Positions 47,982 through 57,772 of a DNA stretch of 64,000 nt are shown in pieces. The stretch is from NCBI RefSeq assembly GCF_016745095.1, contig NZ_CP067087.1, positions 496,001 through 560,000 of the forward strand, in the 5' to 3' direction. The DNA comes from Croceicoccus sp. YJ47. GTDB taxonomy: Bacteria > Pseudomonadota > Alphaproteobacteria > Sphingomonadales > Sphingomonadaceae. Under the pieces are notes generated by a model. The model searched no databases, was not told the origin of the DNA, and worked only from the letters and a program-made list of their open reading frames with translations. The translations under genes were made by a program, and so were the position numbers. Within the stretch, counting starts at the first letter, position 1; each line of letters opens with the position of its first letter.

Positions 47982-48879
47982 CGACCTCGACCGCCGGATC
48001 TTCGGCCTTCGCGATGAAATCCTCACCCCCGCCGAGCGAATGGACATAGGCGGCCAGCATACGGATCGTCGCCGGGTCCAGCCTGCTCTCCCACGCCGGC
48101 ATCACGCCCATCCGCGGGTTCAGGATCTGCCGCCGGATATCCTCACGCGCGGAGCCGCGCAGCCAGATCGCGTCATTGAGCCGGGGCGCGCCGAGTGCGC
48201 GGCTCCCCCCGCCCGCCTCGCCATGGCAGGCGGCGCAATTGTCGGCAAAGATCTGCGCGCCCTGCCGGTTGTTCTCCCGCTTCCCGCTGAGCGCGAGGAC
48301 ATGGTCGATCAAGGCGTCCATCTGCACAGGGTCGAACACCCCTTCGAAGGGCGGCATCTGGCTTTGCCGGGTATCGTCGTGACCCGGCGCGCGAATGCCA
48401 TTGACCAGCGTGTATTCGATGGCGCGCAGATCGCCGCCCCACAGCCAGTCATCGTCGTTGAGATTGGGGTAGCCGAGCCGCTGGCTCCCCGCGCCGCCCG
48501 AACCGTGGCATTGCGTGCAATGCACCTGGAACGCGGCGCGCCCGCCCGCGACCGCCTGCGCAAGCAGCGCGCTATCGTCCGGCAGGCGTTCGACCGGCAC
48601 GCGGGAAAGCGCCTCGTGCACGCCGGTGCGCGCCTGTTCGGCGGCGTCCATGTCCCTGGCCAGATCGCCCCTGCTCGACCAGTGCAGCACGCCTTTCGTG
48701 GCGCGGTCGACCATCGGCCATGCGGGATAGGCGATGACATAGCCGATCGCGAACACGATGGTGAGATAGAACGTCCATAGCCACCAGCGCGGCATCGGCG
48801 TGTCGAGTTCCTCGATCCCGTCCCATTCGTGGCCGACCGTTTCGGTGCCGGTGGCCGGGTCGATGCGGCTATTCGCCAT
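47968..48879 (-). CDS. ccoP: cbb3-type cytochrome c oxidase subunit III (CcoP)
   Basis: A 303-residue membrane-anchored dihaem cytochrome c. It has a TM helix (about 35-56, WWLWTFYLTIVFAIGYVIAY), then two haem sites, CTQCHGSGGAGSQRLGYPNL (about 138) and CAACHGEAGGGSRALG (about 224), with Met ligands in SQMPPF and MGVMPAWES. Delivers electrons to CcoN through CcoO. Starts inside the ccoQ end (overlap 11 bp) and its 3' end overlaps ccoG. Confidence 0.95.
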   Translation of the reverse strand: MANSRIDPATGTETVGHEWDGIEELDTPMPRWWLWTFYLTIVFAIGYVIAYPAWPMVDRATKGVLHWSSRGDLARDMDAAEQARTGVHEALSRVPVERLPDDSALLAQAVAGGRAAFQVHCTQCHGSGGAGSQRLGYPNLNDDDWLWGGDLRAIEYTLVNGIRAPGHDDTRQSQMPPFEGVFDPVQMDALIDHVLALSGKRENNRQGAQIFADNCAACHGEAGGGSRALGAPRLNDAIWLRGSAREDIRRQILNPRMGVMPAWESRLDPATIRMLAAYVHSLGGGEDFIAKAEDPAVEVDDRP

Positions 48880-49033
48880 CGTTTTCGTCCTTGAAGATGG
48901 AATGGGCGGCGGTTCGGTTGTGCGCCCGCGCGTCGGGGCGGAACGGCCATGCGCACAGCATCGCGAACACCCCGAACATCGCGATCAGCGCGTGGCTGTC
49001 GGCGAAATGGCGCAGCGTTTCGTAAACGCTCAT
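48869..49033 (-). CDS. ccoQ: cbb3-type oxidase subunit CcoQ
   Basis: A 54-residue single-TM protein: [20 protein letters not shown], then [20 protein letters not shown] and an acidic end with stop TAG. The FixQ pattern (short helix, TM, W-x-F/Y-R-P) is clear. It lies between ccoO (overlapping by 4 bp) and ccoP, exactly where ccoQ belongs. It stabilises the complex. Confidence 0.9.
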   Translation of the reverse strand: MSVYETLRHFADSHALIAMFGVFAMLCAWPFRPDARAHNRTAAHSIFKDENDGE

Positions 49034-49839
49034 CGCCCCTTCTCCTGCGCGAGTTCCTCCTGCGCGGCGGCGCTGTCGAGATCGACCAGCGTGCCCAGCA
49101 TCTGCAGATAGGCGAGCAGCGCGTCCATTTCGGTCACGCGGCCCGGATCGCCATCGAAATCGCGGATCTGCGCCTTGGGATAGCGGGCGAGCAGGTCGGC
49201 CGCGTCGCCCGCCTCCGGGTTGGCCTGCACGATGAGATCCTCGTTAGCGCGCGCGATGTCGGTATCGGAATAGGGCACACCCACCCGGCGCAGCGCGGTC
49301 AGCATCGCGCCCGCATCCGCGATGTCGAGCGTGGTCTCGCCGAGGAAACCATATTGCGGCATCACGCTTTGCGGCACCACGCTTTGCGGATCGGTGAGAT
49401 GCTGCACATGCCATTCGTCGGAATAGCGGCCGCCGACGCGGGCAAGGTCCGGCCCGGTCCGCTTCGACCCCCATTGGAACGGATGGTCGTACATGCTTTC
49501 GGCGGCGAGGCTGTAATGGCCGTAACGCTCCACCTCGTCGCGGAACGGGCGGATCATCTGGCTGTGGCAGGCATAGCAACCCTCGCGGATGTAGATGTCG
49601 CGCCCCGCCTGTTCGAGCGGCGTGTAGGGGCGCATCCCTTCCACCTGCTCGATCGTGTTGTCGATCCAGAACAGCGGCGCGATTTCCACCAGCCCGCCGA
49701 TCGCCACCGTCACGAAGGTCGCGATGGCGAGGAGGGTGATATTGCGCTCCAGCCGCTTGTGCCCGCGCACGGTCGCCTCCACGTCGGGCGGCTCCTGCGA
49801 CAGGGGCAGGTTGTCGGGTGCAGGGTCGGAAATGGACAT
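49030..49839 (-). CDS. ccoO: cbb3-type cytochrome c oxidase subunit II (CcoO)
   Basis: A 269-residue monohaem cytochrome c with one TM helix (about 31-52, [20 protein letters not shown]), the haem motif [20 protein letters not shown] (about 108) and the conserved [20 protein letters not shown] plus MPQYGFL (Met ligand). Its start is 14 bp after the ccoN stop. Intact. Confidence 0.95.
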   Translation of the reverse strand: MSISDPAPDNLPLSQEPPDVEATVRGHKRLERNITLLAIATFVTVAIGGLVEIAPLFWIDNTIEQVEGMRPYTPLEQAGRDIYIREGCYACHSQMIRPFRDEVERYGHYSLAAESMYDHPFQWGSKRTGPDLARVGGRYSDEWHVQHLTDPQSVVPQSVMPQYGFLGETTLDIADAGAMLTALRRVGVPYSDTDIARANEDLIVQANPEAGDAADLLARYPKAQIRDFDGDPGRVTEMDALLAYLQMLGTLVDLDSAAAQEELAQEKGR

Positions 49840-49853
49840 GGCGGGCAGGCTTC

Positions 49854-51527
49854 CTATTCAGCCGGTTCGGGGGGGAGAGGCCGGTCGGCGGCGGGATCGT
49901 AGGCGGCATCGCGCATCGGCTTTTCATCGCGGAGGCGACCCGCCATCGTCATCCACACGTTCCAGGCCATGATCGCCCCGCCCGAAAGGTAGAGCAGCCC
50001 GCCGAACGCACGCATCACATACATCGGGTGGAGCGCGGCGACGGTGTCGACGAAATTGTTCACCAGATAGCCGTCGGCTCCGTATTCGCGCCACATCAGC
50101 CCCTGCGTGATGCCGGCGACCCACATGCTCGCCGCGTAGAAAACGATCCCCACGGTCGCGAGCCAGAAGTGCCAGTTGATCATGCGCAGCGAGAACATCC
50201 GCTCCCGCTTCCACAGCCGGGGCACGAGGTAATAGACGCAGGCGAAAGTGATCATCCCGTTCCAGCCCAGCGCGCCCGAATGCACGTGCCCGATGGTCCA
50301 GTCGGTATAGTGGGAGAGCGAATTGACGCTCTTGATCGACAGCATCGGCCCTTCGAACGTGCTCATCCCGTAAAAGGCGAGCGCCATGACCATCATGCGG
50401 ATGATCGGGTCGGTCCGGACCTTGTCCCAAGCGCCGTTGAGCGTCATCAGACCGTTGATCATGCCGCCCCAGCTCGGCATCCACAGCATCACCGAAAACA
50501 CCATGCCCAGCGTCTGCGCCCAGTCGGGCAGCGCGGTATAATGCAGGTGATGCGGCCCCGCCCAGATGTAGAGGAAGATCAGCGACCAGAAATGGATGAT
50601 CGACAGGCGATAGGAATAGACCGGGCGTTCCGCCTGCTTCGGCACGAAGTAATACATCATCGCGAGGAAGCCCGCCGTCAGGAAGAACCCGACCGCATTG
50701 TGCCCGTACCACCACTGCGTCAGCGCATCCTGCACCCCGGCAAAGGCGCTGTAGCTGCGCGAGCCCATGAAACTCACCGGCACGGCCAGATTATTGACGA
50801 CATGCAGCATCGCGATCGTCACGATGAAGGCGAGATAGAACCAGTTCGCGACATAGATATGCGGTTCGTGCCGCCGCACCAGCGTGCCGATGAACACCGC
50901 GCCATAGGCGATCCACACGATGGTGAGCCAGATATCGACATACCATTCCGGCTCGGCATATTCCTTCGACTGCGTGATGCCGAGCAGATAGCCGCTCGCC
51001 GCGAGCACGATGAACATCTGGTAGCCCCAGAACACGAACCGGGCGAGCGCGGGGAACGCAAGCTGCGCGCGGCAGGTGCGCTGCACCACGTAAAAGCTCG
51101 TCGCGATGAGCGCATTGCCGCCAAAGGCGAAGATCACGGCGGAGGTATGGAGCGGACGCACCCGCCCGAAATTCAGGTACGGCTCGAAATTGAGCTGCGG
51201 AAAGGCGAGCTGCGCCGCGATGAACACGCCCACCAGGAAGCCGACGATCCCCCAGAACATCGTCGCGATCACGCCCCAGCGGATCACGTCGTCGTCATAG
51301 CGCGACGCCCCCTCCGGCATGCGGAAAAACCCGCGCGCCCGGCCCACCGGGTCAAAACGCGTCGCGCTCATCATCATCAGCACGAGCGCGACAAGCGCGA
51401 CGATCCCCGCCTGCACCGCAAATGCGTGGTCGGCCGCGGTCGCCGCCACGATGATCGACATCAGCAATATCGCGAACCATAATATCGCCCGGCCGAGTGC
51501 AGCTTCCGCTTGCATCGCAATCTCCAT
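49854..51527 (-). CDS. ccoN: cbb3-type cytochrome c oxidase subunit I (CcoN)
   Basis: A 557-residue catalytic subunit reducing oxygen with very high affinity; about 14 TM helices. It has the haem and CuB ligands: [20 protein letters not shown] (haem b His), [20 protein letters not shown] (CuB His), [20 protein letters not shown] (CuB His pair) and [20 protein letters not shown] (haem b3 and b His). An extra N-terminal stretch of about 80 residues holds two more hydrophobic helices ([20 protein letters not shown]), present in sphingomonad-type CcoN. First gene of ccoNOQP-GHIS; two FNR-like boxes lie upstream. Confidence 0.96.
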   Translation of the reverse strand: MEIAMQAEAALGRAILWFAILLMSIIVAATAADHAFAVQAGIVALVALVLMMMSATRFDPVGRARGFFRMPEGASRYDDDVIRWGVIATMFWGIVGFLVGVFIAAQLAFPQLNFEPYLNFGRVRPLHTSAVIFAFGGNALIATSFYVVQRTCRAQLAFPALARFVFWGYQMFIVLAASGYLLGITQSKEYAEPEWYVDIWLTIVWIAYGAVFIGTLVRRHEPHIYVANWFYLAFIVTIAMLHVVNNLAVPVSFMGSRSYSAFAGVQDALTQWWYGHNAVGFFLTAGFLAMMYYFVPKQAERPVYSYRLSIIHFWSLIFLYIWAGPHHLHYTALPDWAQTLGMVFSVMLWMPSWGGMINGLMTLNGAWDKVRTDPIIRMMVMALAFYGMSTFEGPMLSIKSVNSLSHYTDWTIGHVHSGALGWNGMITFACVYYLVPRLWKRERMFSLRMINWHFWLATVGIVFYAASMWVAGITQGLMWREYGADGYLVNNFVDTVAALHPMYVMRAFGGLLYLSGGAIMAWNVWMTMAGRLRDEKPMRDAAYDPAADRPLPPEPAE

Positions 51528-51569
51528 TGGTTTCGCCAGGCTCGCTAGGGCCGGTGCGGCGGGCGTTCA

Positions 51570-51583
51570 TTGATCCATCGCAA
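51570..51583. promoter_or_regulatory. FNR-like half-perfect box near ccoN
   Basis: TTGATCCATCGCAA: the left half matches the FNR/FixK consensus TTGAT-N4-ATCAA perfectly, the right half has two mismatches. It lies 43 bp upstream of the ccoN start codon. Its closeness may mean a repressing or secondary role. Confidence 0.4.
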
Positions 51584-51625
51584 ATTGCGGTAAAACATGG
51601 CGGGCTGCGCACGGCGCACCCGGCA

Positions 51626-51639
51626 TTGACGTGGATCAA
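51626..51639. promoter_or_regulatory. FNR/FixK box shared by ccoN and ompW
   Basis: TTGACGTGGATCAA matches TTGAT-N4-ATCAA at nine of ten positions. It lies 99 bp upstream of ccoN and 92 bp upstream of the divergent ompW-like gene. Activation at low oxygen is expected for ccoN. OmpW is also known to respond to FNR in enteric bacteria. Confidence 0.72.
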
Positions 51640-51731
51640 TGCAGGCGGCGCGGCGCGGGTGCAGTGCCGCGATGGCAGCGCGAAAACCCTTGGCCGCACC
51701 GGGCGGCCGCCGCCCTGCCGGGACATTATCG

Positions 51732-52445
51732 ATGAAACTTCCTGTCGCGCACGGCCCGATCGCGCGCGGTATCGCGGCGCTTGCCGCGCTTGCCATGCCG
51801 CTTGCCGCCACCACCCCCGCCCTCGCCCAGACGCGCACGCCCGACCGCGCCGGATCGGTTCAGGTCCGCGGATTTGTCACCGCTGTCCTGCCGGATGGGG
51901 CCATCACCGATGTCGACACGGACATCGTCGGCCTGCCCACGGGGACGCAGACGAAGGCGAACGACAATGTCGTGCCGACCCTCGCCATCGAATATTTCGT
52001 CACGAACGCATTTTCGGTCGAGACGATCTGTTGCCTCACGCAGCACGACGTCGATGGCACGACAGGGCTTCCCGGCGCGGAACTCGTGGCAGATGCAAAG
52101 CTGGTGCCCGCGACGGTGACGGTGAAATATCACTTCGATCTGGGCGGGGGGAAACCCTATGTCGGCGCGGGACCGGCCTATTTCATCTTTATCGACGAGA
52201 AGCCCGGCGCCGCGACAATTCCGCTCGGCGTCACCGATTTCGATCTTTCGGACGAACTGGGTTTCGCGCTTCAGGCAGGCATCGACGTGCCGGTCAATGA
52301 CGCCGGGCTGATGGTGAGCCTCGATGCGAAACGCTATTTCATCGACACCACGGCACGCTGGCACGCCGGCGACACGCTCGCCATCCGGACAGAGCACAGG
52401 CTCGATCCGTGGGTGCTGAGTGCGGGAATGGGGCTTCGTTTCTGA
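51732..52445 (+). CDS. OmpW-family outer-membrane protein
   Basis: A 237-residue eight-stranded barrel. It has a signal peptide (1 to about 32, GIAALAALAMPLAATTPALA), then VQVRGFVTAVLPDGAI, PTLAIEYFVTNAFSVETICC, ATVTVKYHFDLGGGKPYVGA (OmpW hallmark), VSLDAKRYFIDTTARW and the terminal strand VLSAGMGLRF with Phe last. OmpW forms small hydrophobic-compound channels and is linked to the aerobic/anaerobic shift. ATG 51732 is chosen because the signal peptide starts there; the frame is open to 51639. Divergent from ccoN. Confidence 0.92.
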   Translation: MKLPVAHGPIARGIAALAALAMPLAATTPALAQTRTPDRAGSVQVRGFVTAVLPDGAITDVDTDIVGLPTGTQTKANDNVVPTLAIEYFVTNAFSVETICCLTQHDVDGTTGLPGAELVADAKLVPATVTVKYHFDLGGGKPYVGAGPAYFIFIDEKPGAATIPLGVTDFDLSDELGFALQAGIDVPVNDAGLMVSLDAKRYFIDTTARWHAGDTLAIRTEHRLDPWVLSAGMGLRF

Positions 52446-52497
52446 TCCCGTGACGGCGGGGAGCGCGGGCGCGGGGAAACAGCGCCCCGCCCCGCCC

Positions 52498-52974
52498 TCA
52501 GCGCGCGGCCTGCATCGCGGCGAGCGTATCGACCATCTCGCCCAGCGTTTCGCGCAAGGCATCGACCCGCGCCTCGTCCTGCCCGGCGAGCATGATGCCG
52601 GGAACCTTGCGCGCCGCCGCCCGCAGGTCGCGGCCCGCCTGCGTCAGCCGGATACGCACGCGCCGCTCGTCCGCGGGATCGCGCATGCGCTTGACGAGGC
52701 CCGCATTCTCAAGCCGCTTCATCAACGGGGTGATCGTCCCGCTGTCGAGATACAGCCGCGCGGCGAGCGCGCCGACCGTCTGATCGTCGCATTCCCACAG
52801 GACCAGCATCGCCAGATATTGCGGATAGGTGAGACCGAGCTGCGACAGCACCGGCGCGTAAAGCCGGTTCACCAGATTGCTGGCGGCATAGAATTTGAAG
52901 CACAGCTGCGAATCGAGCAGCAGCGGATCGCGCGGCCCCGCGGCCGGCGGGGCGGTGGCGTCTGGCCCGGTCAT
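52498..52974 (-). CDS. MarR-family regulator, OhrR-like
   Basis: A 158-residue winged-helix repressor. The N-terminal block LLLDSQLCFKFYAASNLVNR with Cys at about 25 and Tyr nearby matches the peroxide-sensing Cys and its partners in OhrR. It goes on VLSQLGLTYPQYLAMLVLWE, then the recognition helix GALAARLYLDSGTITPLMKR, and the wing RDPADERRVRIRLT. ATG 52974 fits homology. Expected to release DNA when the Cys is oxidised by organic hydroperoxide. No ohr gene is adjacent. A palindromic site at 53068-53079 lies upstream. Confidence 0.88.
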   Translation of the reverse strand: MTGPDATAPPAAGPRDPLLLDSQLCFKFYAASNLVNRLYAPVLSQLGLTYPQYLAMLVLWECDDQTVGALAARLYLDSGTITPLMKRLENAGLVKRMRDPADERRVRIRLTQAGRDLRAAARKVPGIMLAGQDEARVDALRETLGEMVDTLAAMQAAR

Positions 52975-53067
52975 GCGGCGCTGTGGCCCATGCGGTCTGG
53001 AATGAAGCTGTCGATCATCGCGGGCACAGCATAGCAACAGCCATCAATTCACTGCACACAAAATCAA

Positions 53068-53079
53068 ATTGTGCGCAAT
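53068..53079. promoter_or_regulatory. Candidate MarR/OhrR operator
   Basis: ATTGTGCGCAAT is an inverted repeat (ATTG/CAAT around TGCG). It overlaps a longer imperfect dyad at 53053-53077 (TGCACACAA/TTGTGCGCA with a 7-nt spacer). Position between the divergent MarR gene and the MBL-fold operon suits control of both. Confidence 0.45.
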
Positions 53080-53181
53080 GTAATCCCGCGCAATGGAACA
53101 ATTGGCGCGCTGGCTCATTCCTGCATCACATTCTCCACGCATCCAGCCGGGCGCCCGTCCGGGAAAGGACACCCGGCGATC

Positions 53182-53943
53182 ATGCAACAGCTCGCGACCG
53201 ACTTCATCAATTTCCGTGGCAAGTTCCGCATTGGCGGGCTGATCGACGTGGGCACGCAGATGTCGCTCATTCGCCGGGCAAACGGGCGCTACCTGCTCAT
53301 CGACAGCTATGGCGTGGAGGGGGAGGACCGCGGCGCGCTGCTCGGCCTGACTGACAATGGCGCGAAGATCGACGCGATCCTCAACGTGCATCCGTTTCAC
53401 ACGCTCCACTGCGAATTCGCGCACCGGATCGCGCCGGATGCGCGCCTGCTCGGCACGAAGCGCCACCGCGAAAACGCGCCGTCCCTGCCATGGGACGACG
53501 CGCTGATCGAGGATGCGGCGACGCAGGCCGAATTTGCCGAGGAGCTGGAATTCTCCGTGCCGGCCGGGCTCGAGCTCGTGCCCGATAACGATCGCGTGCA
53601 TGCCGCGTCCGTGCTGGTGCGACATCGGGAGAGCCGGATCGTCCATGTCGACGATACGATCAACGTGCTCGCGGCGCCGGGCGTATTGAAGTCCGTAGTC
53701 CCGCAATCCCGGCTCAAGTTTCACCCCACCGTACCGAGCGCACTCGAAAAACGGGCCGGTGCCGCGGACGCCTTTGCCGCATGGGCGCGCGACCTGGCCG
53801 AAAAATGGGCCGACACGCCGACCGTGTGCGCCGCGCATTCGGCGGTTCGCCGGCTCCCGCACGGCGGCTGGCGCGACGAAATTCTCGACGCGCTCGCCGA
53901 TACGGAAAAAGCGCTCTCCAAACATCGCGGCACCTACGGCTGA
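53182..53943 (+). CDS. Metallo-beta-lactamase-fold protein (DUF4336-like)
   Basis: A 253-residue protein. The MBL fold is seen from FRIGGLIDVGTQMSLIRRAN and YLLIDSYGVEGEDR, with the metal-site segment ILNVHPFHTLHCEFAHRIAP (His-x-x-His-x-x-His in place of HxHxDH), then VHVDDTINVLAAPGV. A catalytic hydrolase role is uncertain because the usual Asp-His pair is changed. GGAAAGGA lies before ATG 53182; the frame open to 53071 carries no domain. It is followed by ALDH and lipoamide dehydrogenase genes on the same strand. Confidence 0.72.
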   Translation: MQQLATDFINFRGKFRIGGLIDVGTQMSLIRRANGRYLLIDSYGVEGEDRGALLGLTDNGAKIDAILNVHPFHTLHCEFAHRIAPDARLLGTKRHRENAPSLPWDDALIEDAATQAEFAEELEFSVPAGLELVPDNDRVHAASVLVRHRESRIVHVDDTINVLAAPGVLKSVVPQSRLKFHPTVPSALEKRAGAADAFAAWARDLAEKWADTPTVCAAHSAVRRLPHGGWRDEILDALADTEKALSKHRGTYG

Positions 53944-53989
53944 CCCCGCAAGACCACACCCAACATCACACGATTCAAGGATTTCATTC

Positions 53990-55375
53990 ATGTCCGACCA
54001 GACCTTCACCACCATCAACCCGCTCACCCAGGAGGTCATCGAGACCTATTCCTACATGAGCGACGAGGACGCCGCCCGCGTCGTCGAGGACAGCCACAAG
54101 GCCTTCCTCGACTGGCGTTTGAAAAGCCTTGAGGATCGCGCCAGCGTCATTGCCGCCATCGGCAAGGCGCTGCGCGACAACAAGGAAGAGTTCGCGCAAT
54201 TGATGACGCGCGAGGTCGGCAAGCTGATCGGCGACAGCCGTGACGAGATCGAGCTTTGCGCCGCGATCTGCGACTATACCGCAAAGGATGGCCCAGCCGT
54301 TCTCGCCGACGAGGAACGCGAGGCCAAGGGCGCCACCGCCATCGTGACGCATGCGCCCATCGGCGTGGTCTACGGCATTCAGCCTTGGAACTTCCCCGCG
54401 TATCAGGCCGTGCGCTATTCGATTTCGAGCCTGATGGCCGGTAATGGCGTCCTGCTCAAACACGCCGAAAACTGCACGGGAAGCGGCGAATATCTCGGGC
54501 GGCTTTACGAAAAGGCCGGCCTGCCCAAGGGGCTTTTCGGCGTGCTGCGCATCACCCATGACCAGTCCGACACGCTCATCGCGCATGATCTGGTGCGCGG
54601 CGTGACCATGACCGGAAGCGACAAGGCCGGGCGCCACATCGCGAAGAAAGCGGCCGAGGCGGTCAAGAAGACGGTGCTCGAACTCGGCTCCAACGATGCG
54701 TATATCGTGCTCGACGATGCCGATCTCGACCTTGCGGTGAAAACCTGCGTCGCGGGCCGGATCTACAACAATGGCCAGACCTGCGTGAATGCAAAGCGGT
54801 TCATCGTGACCGAGAAGAATTACGATGCATTCGTCGACGCCTATGGCAAGCAGTTCGCCGGCATCGAACTTGGCGATCCCACCGAAAAGGATACGAAGCT
54901 CGGCCCGATGGTGTCGAAATCGCAGCGCGACGGACTGCACGAGCAGGTCACGCAGAGCGTCGCGAAAGGCGCCCGCCTCGTGACCGGCGGGACGGTTCCC
55001 GACCGCGAAGGCTGGTTCTATCCGGCCACCGTACTGGCCGACGTGGCGCCGGGGCAACCGGCCTATGACGACGAGCTGTTCGGGCCGGTCGCCTCCATCA
55101 TCAAGGCGAAGGACGACGAGGACGCGATGCGCATCGCCAATGACAGCCGCTATGGCCTGGGCGGCGGGATATTCAGCCGCGATACCGACCGCGCGCGCGA
55201 ACTGGCGGCGAAGCATTTCGACACCGGCATGGTGTGCATCAACACGTTCGACATCGCATCGCCCAACATGCCGTTCGGCGGGGTGAAGAATTCGGGCTAC
55301 GGACGTGAACACGGCCCCGAGGGGATCAAGGAATTCGTCAATGTGAAGTCGATCCGGATCGCGAAAGGCAAATGA
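53990..55375 (+). CDS. NAD(P)-dependent aldehyde dehydrogenase (succinate-semialdehyde type)
   Basis: A 461-residue ALDH. It starts TFTTINPLTQEVIETYSYMS, with the catalytic Asn in GIQPWNFPAYQAVRYSISSL, the Glu in VLELGSNDAYIVLDDADLDL, and the nucleophile Cys in NNGQTCVNAKRFIV (about residue 262). It ends PFGGVKNSGYGREHGPEGIK. It resembles the GabD/YneI branch with the shortened N-terminus (about 460 residues). ATG 53990 lies 46 bp after the MBL-like gene, and its stop overlaps the start of the next gene (ATGA). Confidence 0.92.
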   Translation: MSDQTFTTINPLTQEVIETYSYMSDEDAARVVEDSHKAFLDWRLKSLEDRASVIAAIGKALRDNKEEFAQLMTREVGKLIGDSRDEIELCAAICDYTAKDGPAVLADEEREAKGATAIVTHAPIGVVYGIQPWNFPAYQAVRYSISSLMAGNGVLLKHAENCTGSGEYLGRLYEKAGLPKGLFGVLRITHDQSDTLIAHDLVRGVTMTGSDKAGRHIAKKAAEAVKKTVLELGSNDAYIVLDDADLDLAVKTCVAGRIYNNGQTCVNAKRFIVTEKNYDAFVDAYGKQFAGIELGDPTEKDTKLGPMVSKSQRDGLHEQVTQSVAKGARLVTGGTVPDREGWFYPATVLADVAPGQPAYDDELFGPVASIIKAKDDEDAMRIANDSRYGLGGGIFSRDTDRARELAAKHFDTGMVCINTFDIASPNMPFGGVKNSGYGREHGPEGIKEFVNVKSIRIAKGK

Positions 55376-56787
55376 GCGCCACGCTAAGCTGCGACGTGGC
55401 GGTGATCGGGGCGGGCACGGCCGGGCTCGCCGCCGAGCGCGCCGCCCGCGACAGCGGGGCGACGACATTGCTGATCGACCCGGAATTCCGGGGGACGTTA
55501 TGCGCAAACACAGGCTGCATGCCGTCCAAGCTTCTGCTCGCCGCGGCGAAGGAAGCGCATCGGATCGGCAAGGCCGGCCTGTTCGGGATCGAGGTCGGCG
55601 ATATGCGCGTCGACGGTCCCGCGGTGATGGAGCGGGTCCGGTCCGAACGCGACCGGTTCGTCCGCCTCACCCGCGAATCCATCATGGATCTGCCCGACGA
55701 CATCCGCGTGCAGGCCCGCGCCCGGTTCGAGAGCGAGAACCGCCTCGCCCTGTCCGATGGCCGCTTTGTCGAGGCGAAGGCCATCGTCATCGCCACGGGG
55801 TCGAAGGCGGTCGTGCCGCCGCCCTTCGCCGCGCTCGGCGACTTGCTCCTCACCAATGAAAACATGTTCGAGCTCGATGACCTGCCCCGGCGGCTGGCCG
55901 TGGTCGGGTCGGGTTCGATCGGGCTCGAAATGGCGCAGGCTTTCGCGCGGCTGGGGACGGAGGTTTCCCTTTTCGACCGGGCCGATCGCATGGGTAACCT
56001 GCGCTGCGACAAGGTGCACGACGCATTGCGCGACATTATCGAGAGCGACATGACCGTCCACCTCGGCGTCGATGTCGAACCGTCGCGCGATGGCGATTGC
56101 GTGCGCGTGAAATGGAGCGGCGACGATAACAAGGGCGAGGCGGAGTTCGACATGCTGCTCGCCGCGCTCGGCCGTCCGCCGCATCTCGACGGGCTCGACA
56201 TCGGGAATGCCGGCCTCGAATGCGACGATGATGGCGTACCGTGCCACGACCGCCAAACCATGCGATGCGGGACGAGCGCGATCTTCATGGCGGGCGATGT
56301 CGCCGCCGATGTTCCCGTGCTGCACGAGGCTTCGCATGATGGCCGGATCGCCGGGCGCAATGCCGCCGCCCTGCCCGCGCCGATTTCCATCGACCGGCAC
56401 GTGAAATTCACGATGATCTTCACCGACCCGCCCGTGGCCAGCATCGGCGTGGCCGAGGACGAAAGCGCGGTCAGCGGAACCGCGGACTTCTCGGATCAGG
56501 GCCGCGCACGGGTCGAGGGGCGCAACGAAGGCGTGCTCACCCTCTACGCCGCCGCGCCCGAGGGCCGGCTGATCGGGGCCGATCTCGTCGCGCCGGCGGG
56601 CGACCATCTTGCCCATGCGATCGCGTGGGCGATCGAACGGCGCGTCACGGCGAGCGAGATGCTGGAACTGCCTTTCTATCACCCCACGATCGAGGAAGGG
56701 TTGCAATCCGCGCTGCGGACCATTTGCGCCGCGACGCCGCTCCCCCTGCCCCAAACGCAGGATACGGGAACGCCGGCGGGCGCGTGA
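55372..56787 (+). CDS. Dihydrolipoyl dehydrogenase family flavoprotein
   Basis: A 471-residue FAD-dependent disulfide oxidoreductase. The FAD motif VAVIGAGTAGLAAERAA comes first, then the redox pair in TLCANTGCMPSKLLLAAAKE (CxxxxC), the NAD motif LAVVGSGSIGLEMAQAFARL, ATGSKAVVPP, the second FAD contact AIFMAGDVAADVPVLHEA, and the C-terminal catalytic His in LPFYHPTIEEGLQ. CANTGC instead of CLNVGC is the variant of the Lpd/mercuric-type subfamily. Coupled to the ALDH gene, so it may serve a local redox step. Confidence 0.9.
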   Translation: MSATLSCDVAVIGAGTAGLAAERAARDSGATTLLIDPEFRGTLCANTGCMPSKLLLAAAKEAHRIGKAGLFGIEVGDMRVDGPAVMERVRSERDRFVRLTRESIMDLPDDIRVQARARFESENRLALSDGRFVEAKAIVIATGSKAVVPPPFAALGDLLLTNENMFELDDLPRRLAVVGSGSIGLEMAQAFARLGTEVSLFDRADRMGNLRCDKVHDALRDIIESDMTVHLGVDVEPSRDGDCVRVKWSGDDNKGEAEFDMLLAALGRPPHLDGLDIGNAGLECDDDGVPCHDRQTMRCGTSAIFMAGDVAADVPVLHEASHDGRIAGRNAAALPAPISIDRHVKFTMIFTDPPVASIGVAEDESAVSGTADFSDQGRARVEGRNEGVLTLYAAAPEGRLIGADLVAPAGDHLAHAIAWAIERRVTASEMLELPFYHPTIEEGLQSALRTICAATPLPLPQTQDTGTPAGA

Positions 56788-56856
56788 CCCTGCGCGCGCG
56801 TCATGACACCGGAGCCGGTTTCACCGGCTGCGCCATGACGGGCCGCCGGCCCGCCA

Positions 56857-57772
56857 TCAGGCAGGCGGCAATTCGTTGAGCACCGGCTCGGCCTCCCGGC
56901 GCGCGGTCATCGCCGTCCCGGCCGAGGCGAGAATGACGCAGACGATGGCGATGCCCTGACGCGGCGAAAGCAGTTCGTGGAGGAAGAGAAAGCCCGCGAC
57001 CGCGCCCATGGCCGGCTCCCACGCTGGTCAACGTGCCAAAAACGCGCGCGGGAATATGTTTGAGCGCAACCATCTCCAGCGAGTAGGGGATCGCGCTCGA
57101 CACCGCCGCCACGACCATGCCGGTTGCGATGAATCGCGGGTCGAGCAGCGCGGCATTCGCGCTGACCACACCGACCGGCACCACGATTACGGCCGCGACG
57201 CCCATGGCAATCGCGATGCTGTGCCCGGCATGCTGATGCGCGAGCTTTCCGCCGAACACGATATAGAGCGCCCAGAACACCCCCGCCGACGCGGCGAATG
57301 CCATGCCCACCGGATCGAGCCGCGATCCCGTCTCCTCGATCGGGAGCAGAAGCGCGAGACCCACGAGCGTCAGGCCAAGCCAGGCAAGATCGCGGGGGCG
57401 GCGCGTGCCCCACAATGCAACGCCGAGCGGCCCCATGAACTCCGTCGCGATCGCGATGCCGAGTGGAACGGTCCGCAGCGACAGGTAAAAGCACAGGTTC
57501 ATCAGGCCGAGCGACGACCCGAACGCGGCGAAAAGCCGCCACTCCGCCGCGCTGTATCGCCGACGCCACGGTCGCCAGATCGCCAGCAGAAACAGCGCCG
57601 AAAACCCGACCCGGTAGGCCACCGTCCCCGCCGCGCCGACATGCGGAAACAGCGATTTGCCGATCGACGTGCCGATCGCAAGCGTCACCATGGCCGCCAG
57701 CAATGCGGCAAACGGCATGATGGGCGCAAATACGCCGCCGGAACGTCCGGCACTATCCTGCGTCATGGTCAT
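56857..57772 (-). CDS. EamA/RhtA-type drug-metabolite exporter, frameshifted near 57018
   Basis: A ten-TM membrane exporter (about 300 residues) of amino acids such as threonine or homoserine in relatives. It starts MTMTQDSAGRSGGVFAPIMP, has FAALLAAMVTLAIGTSIGKS, GMAFAASAGVFWALYIVFGG, IPYSLEMVALKHIPARVFGT and then LTSVEPAMGAVAGFLFLHEL in the other frame, ending LNELPPA with TGA 56857-56859. The shift is one extra G in GTGGGAG at about 57018. Without it the frame runs to 56801 with no TM helices. Start ATG 57772 or 57766. Confidence 0.82.
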
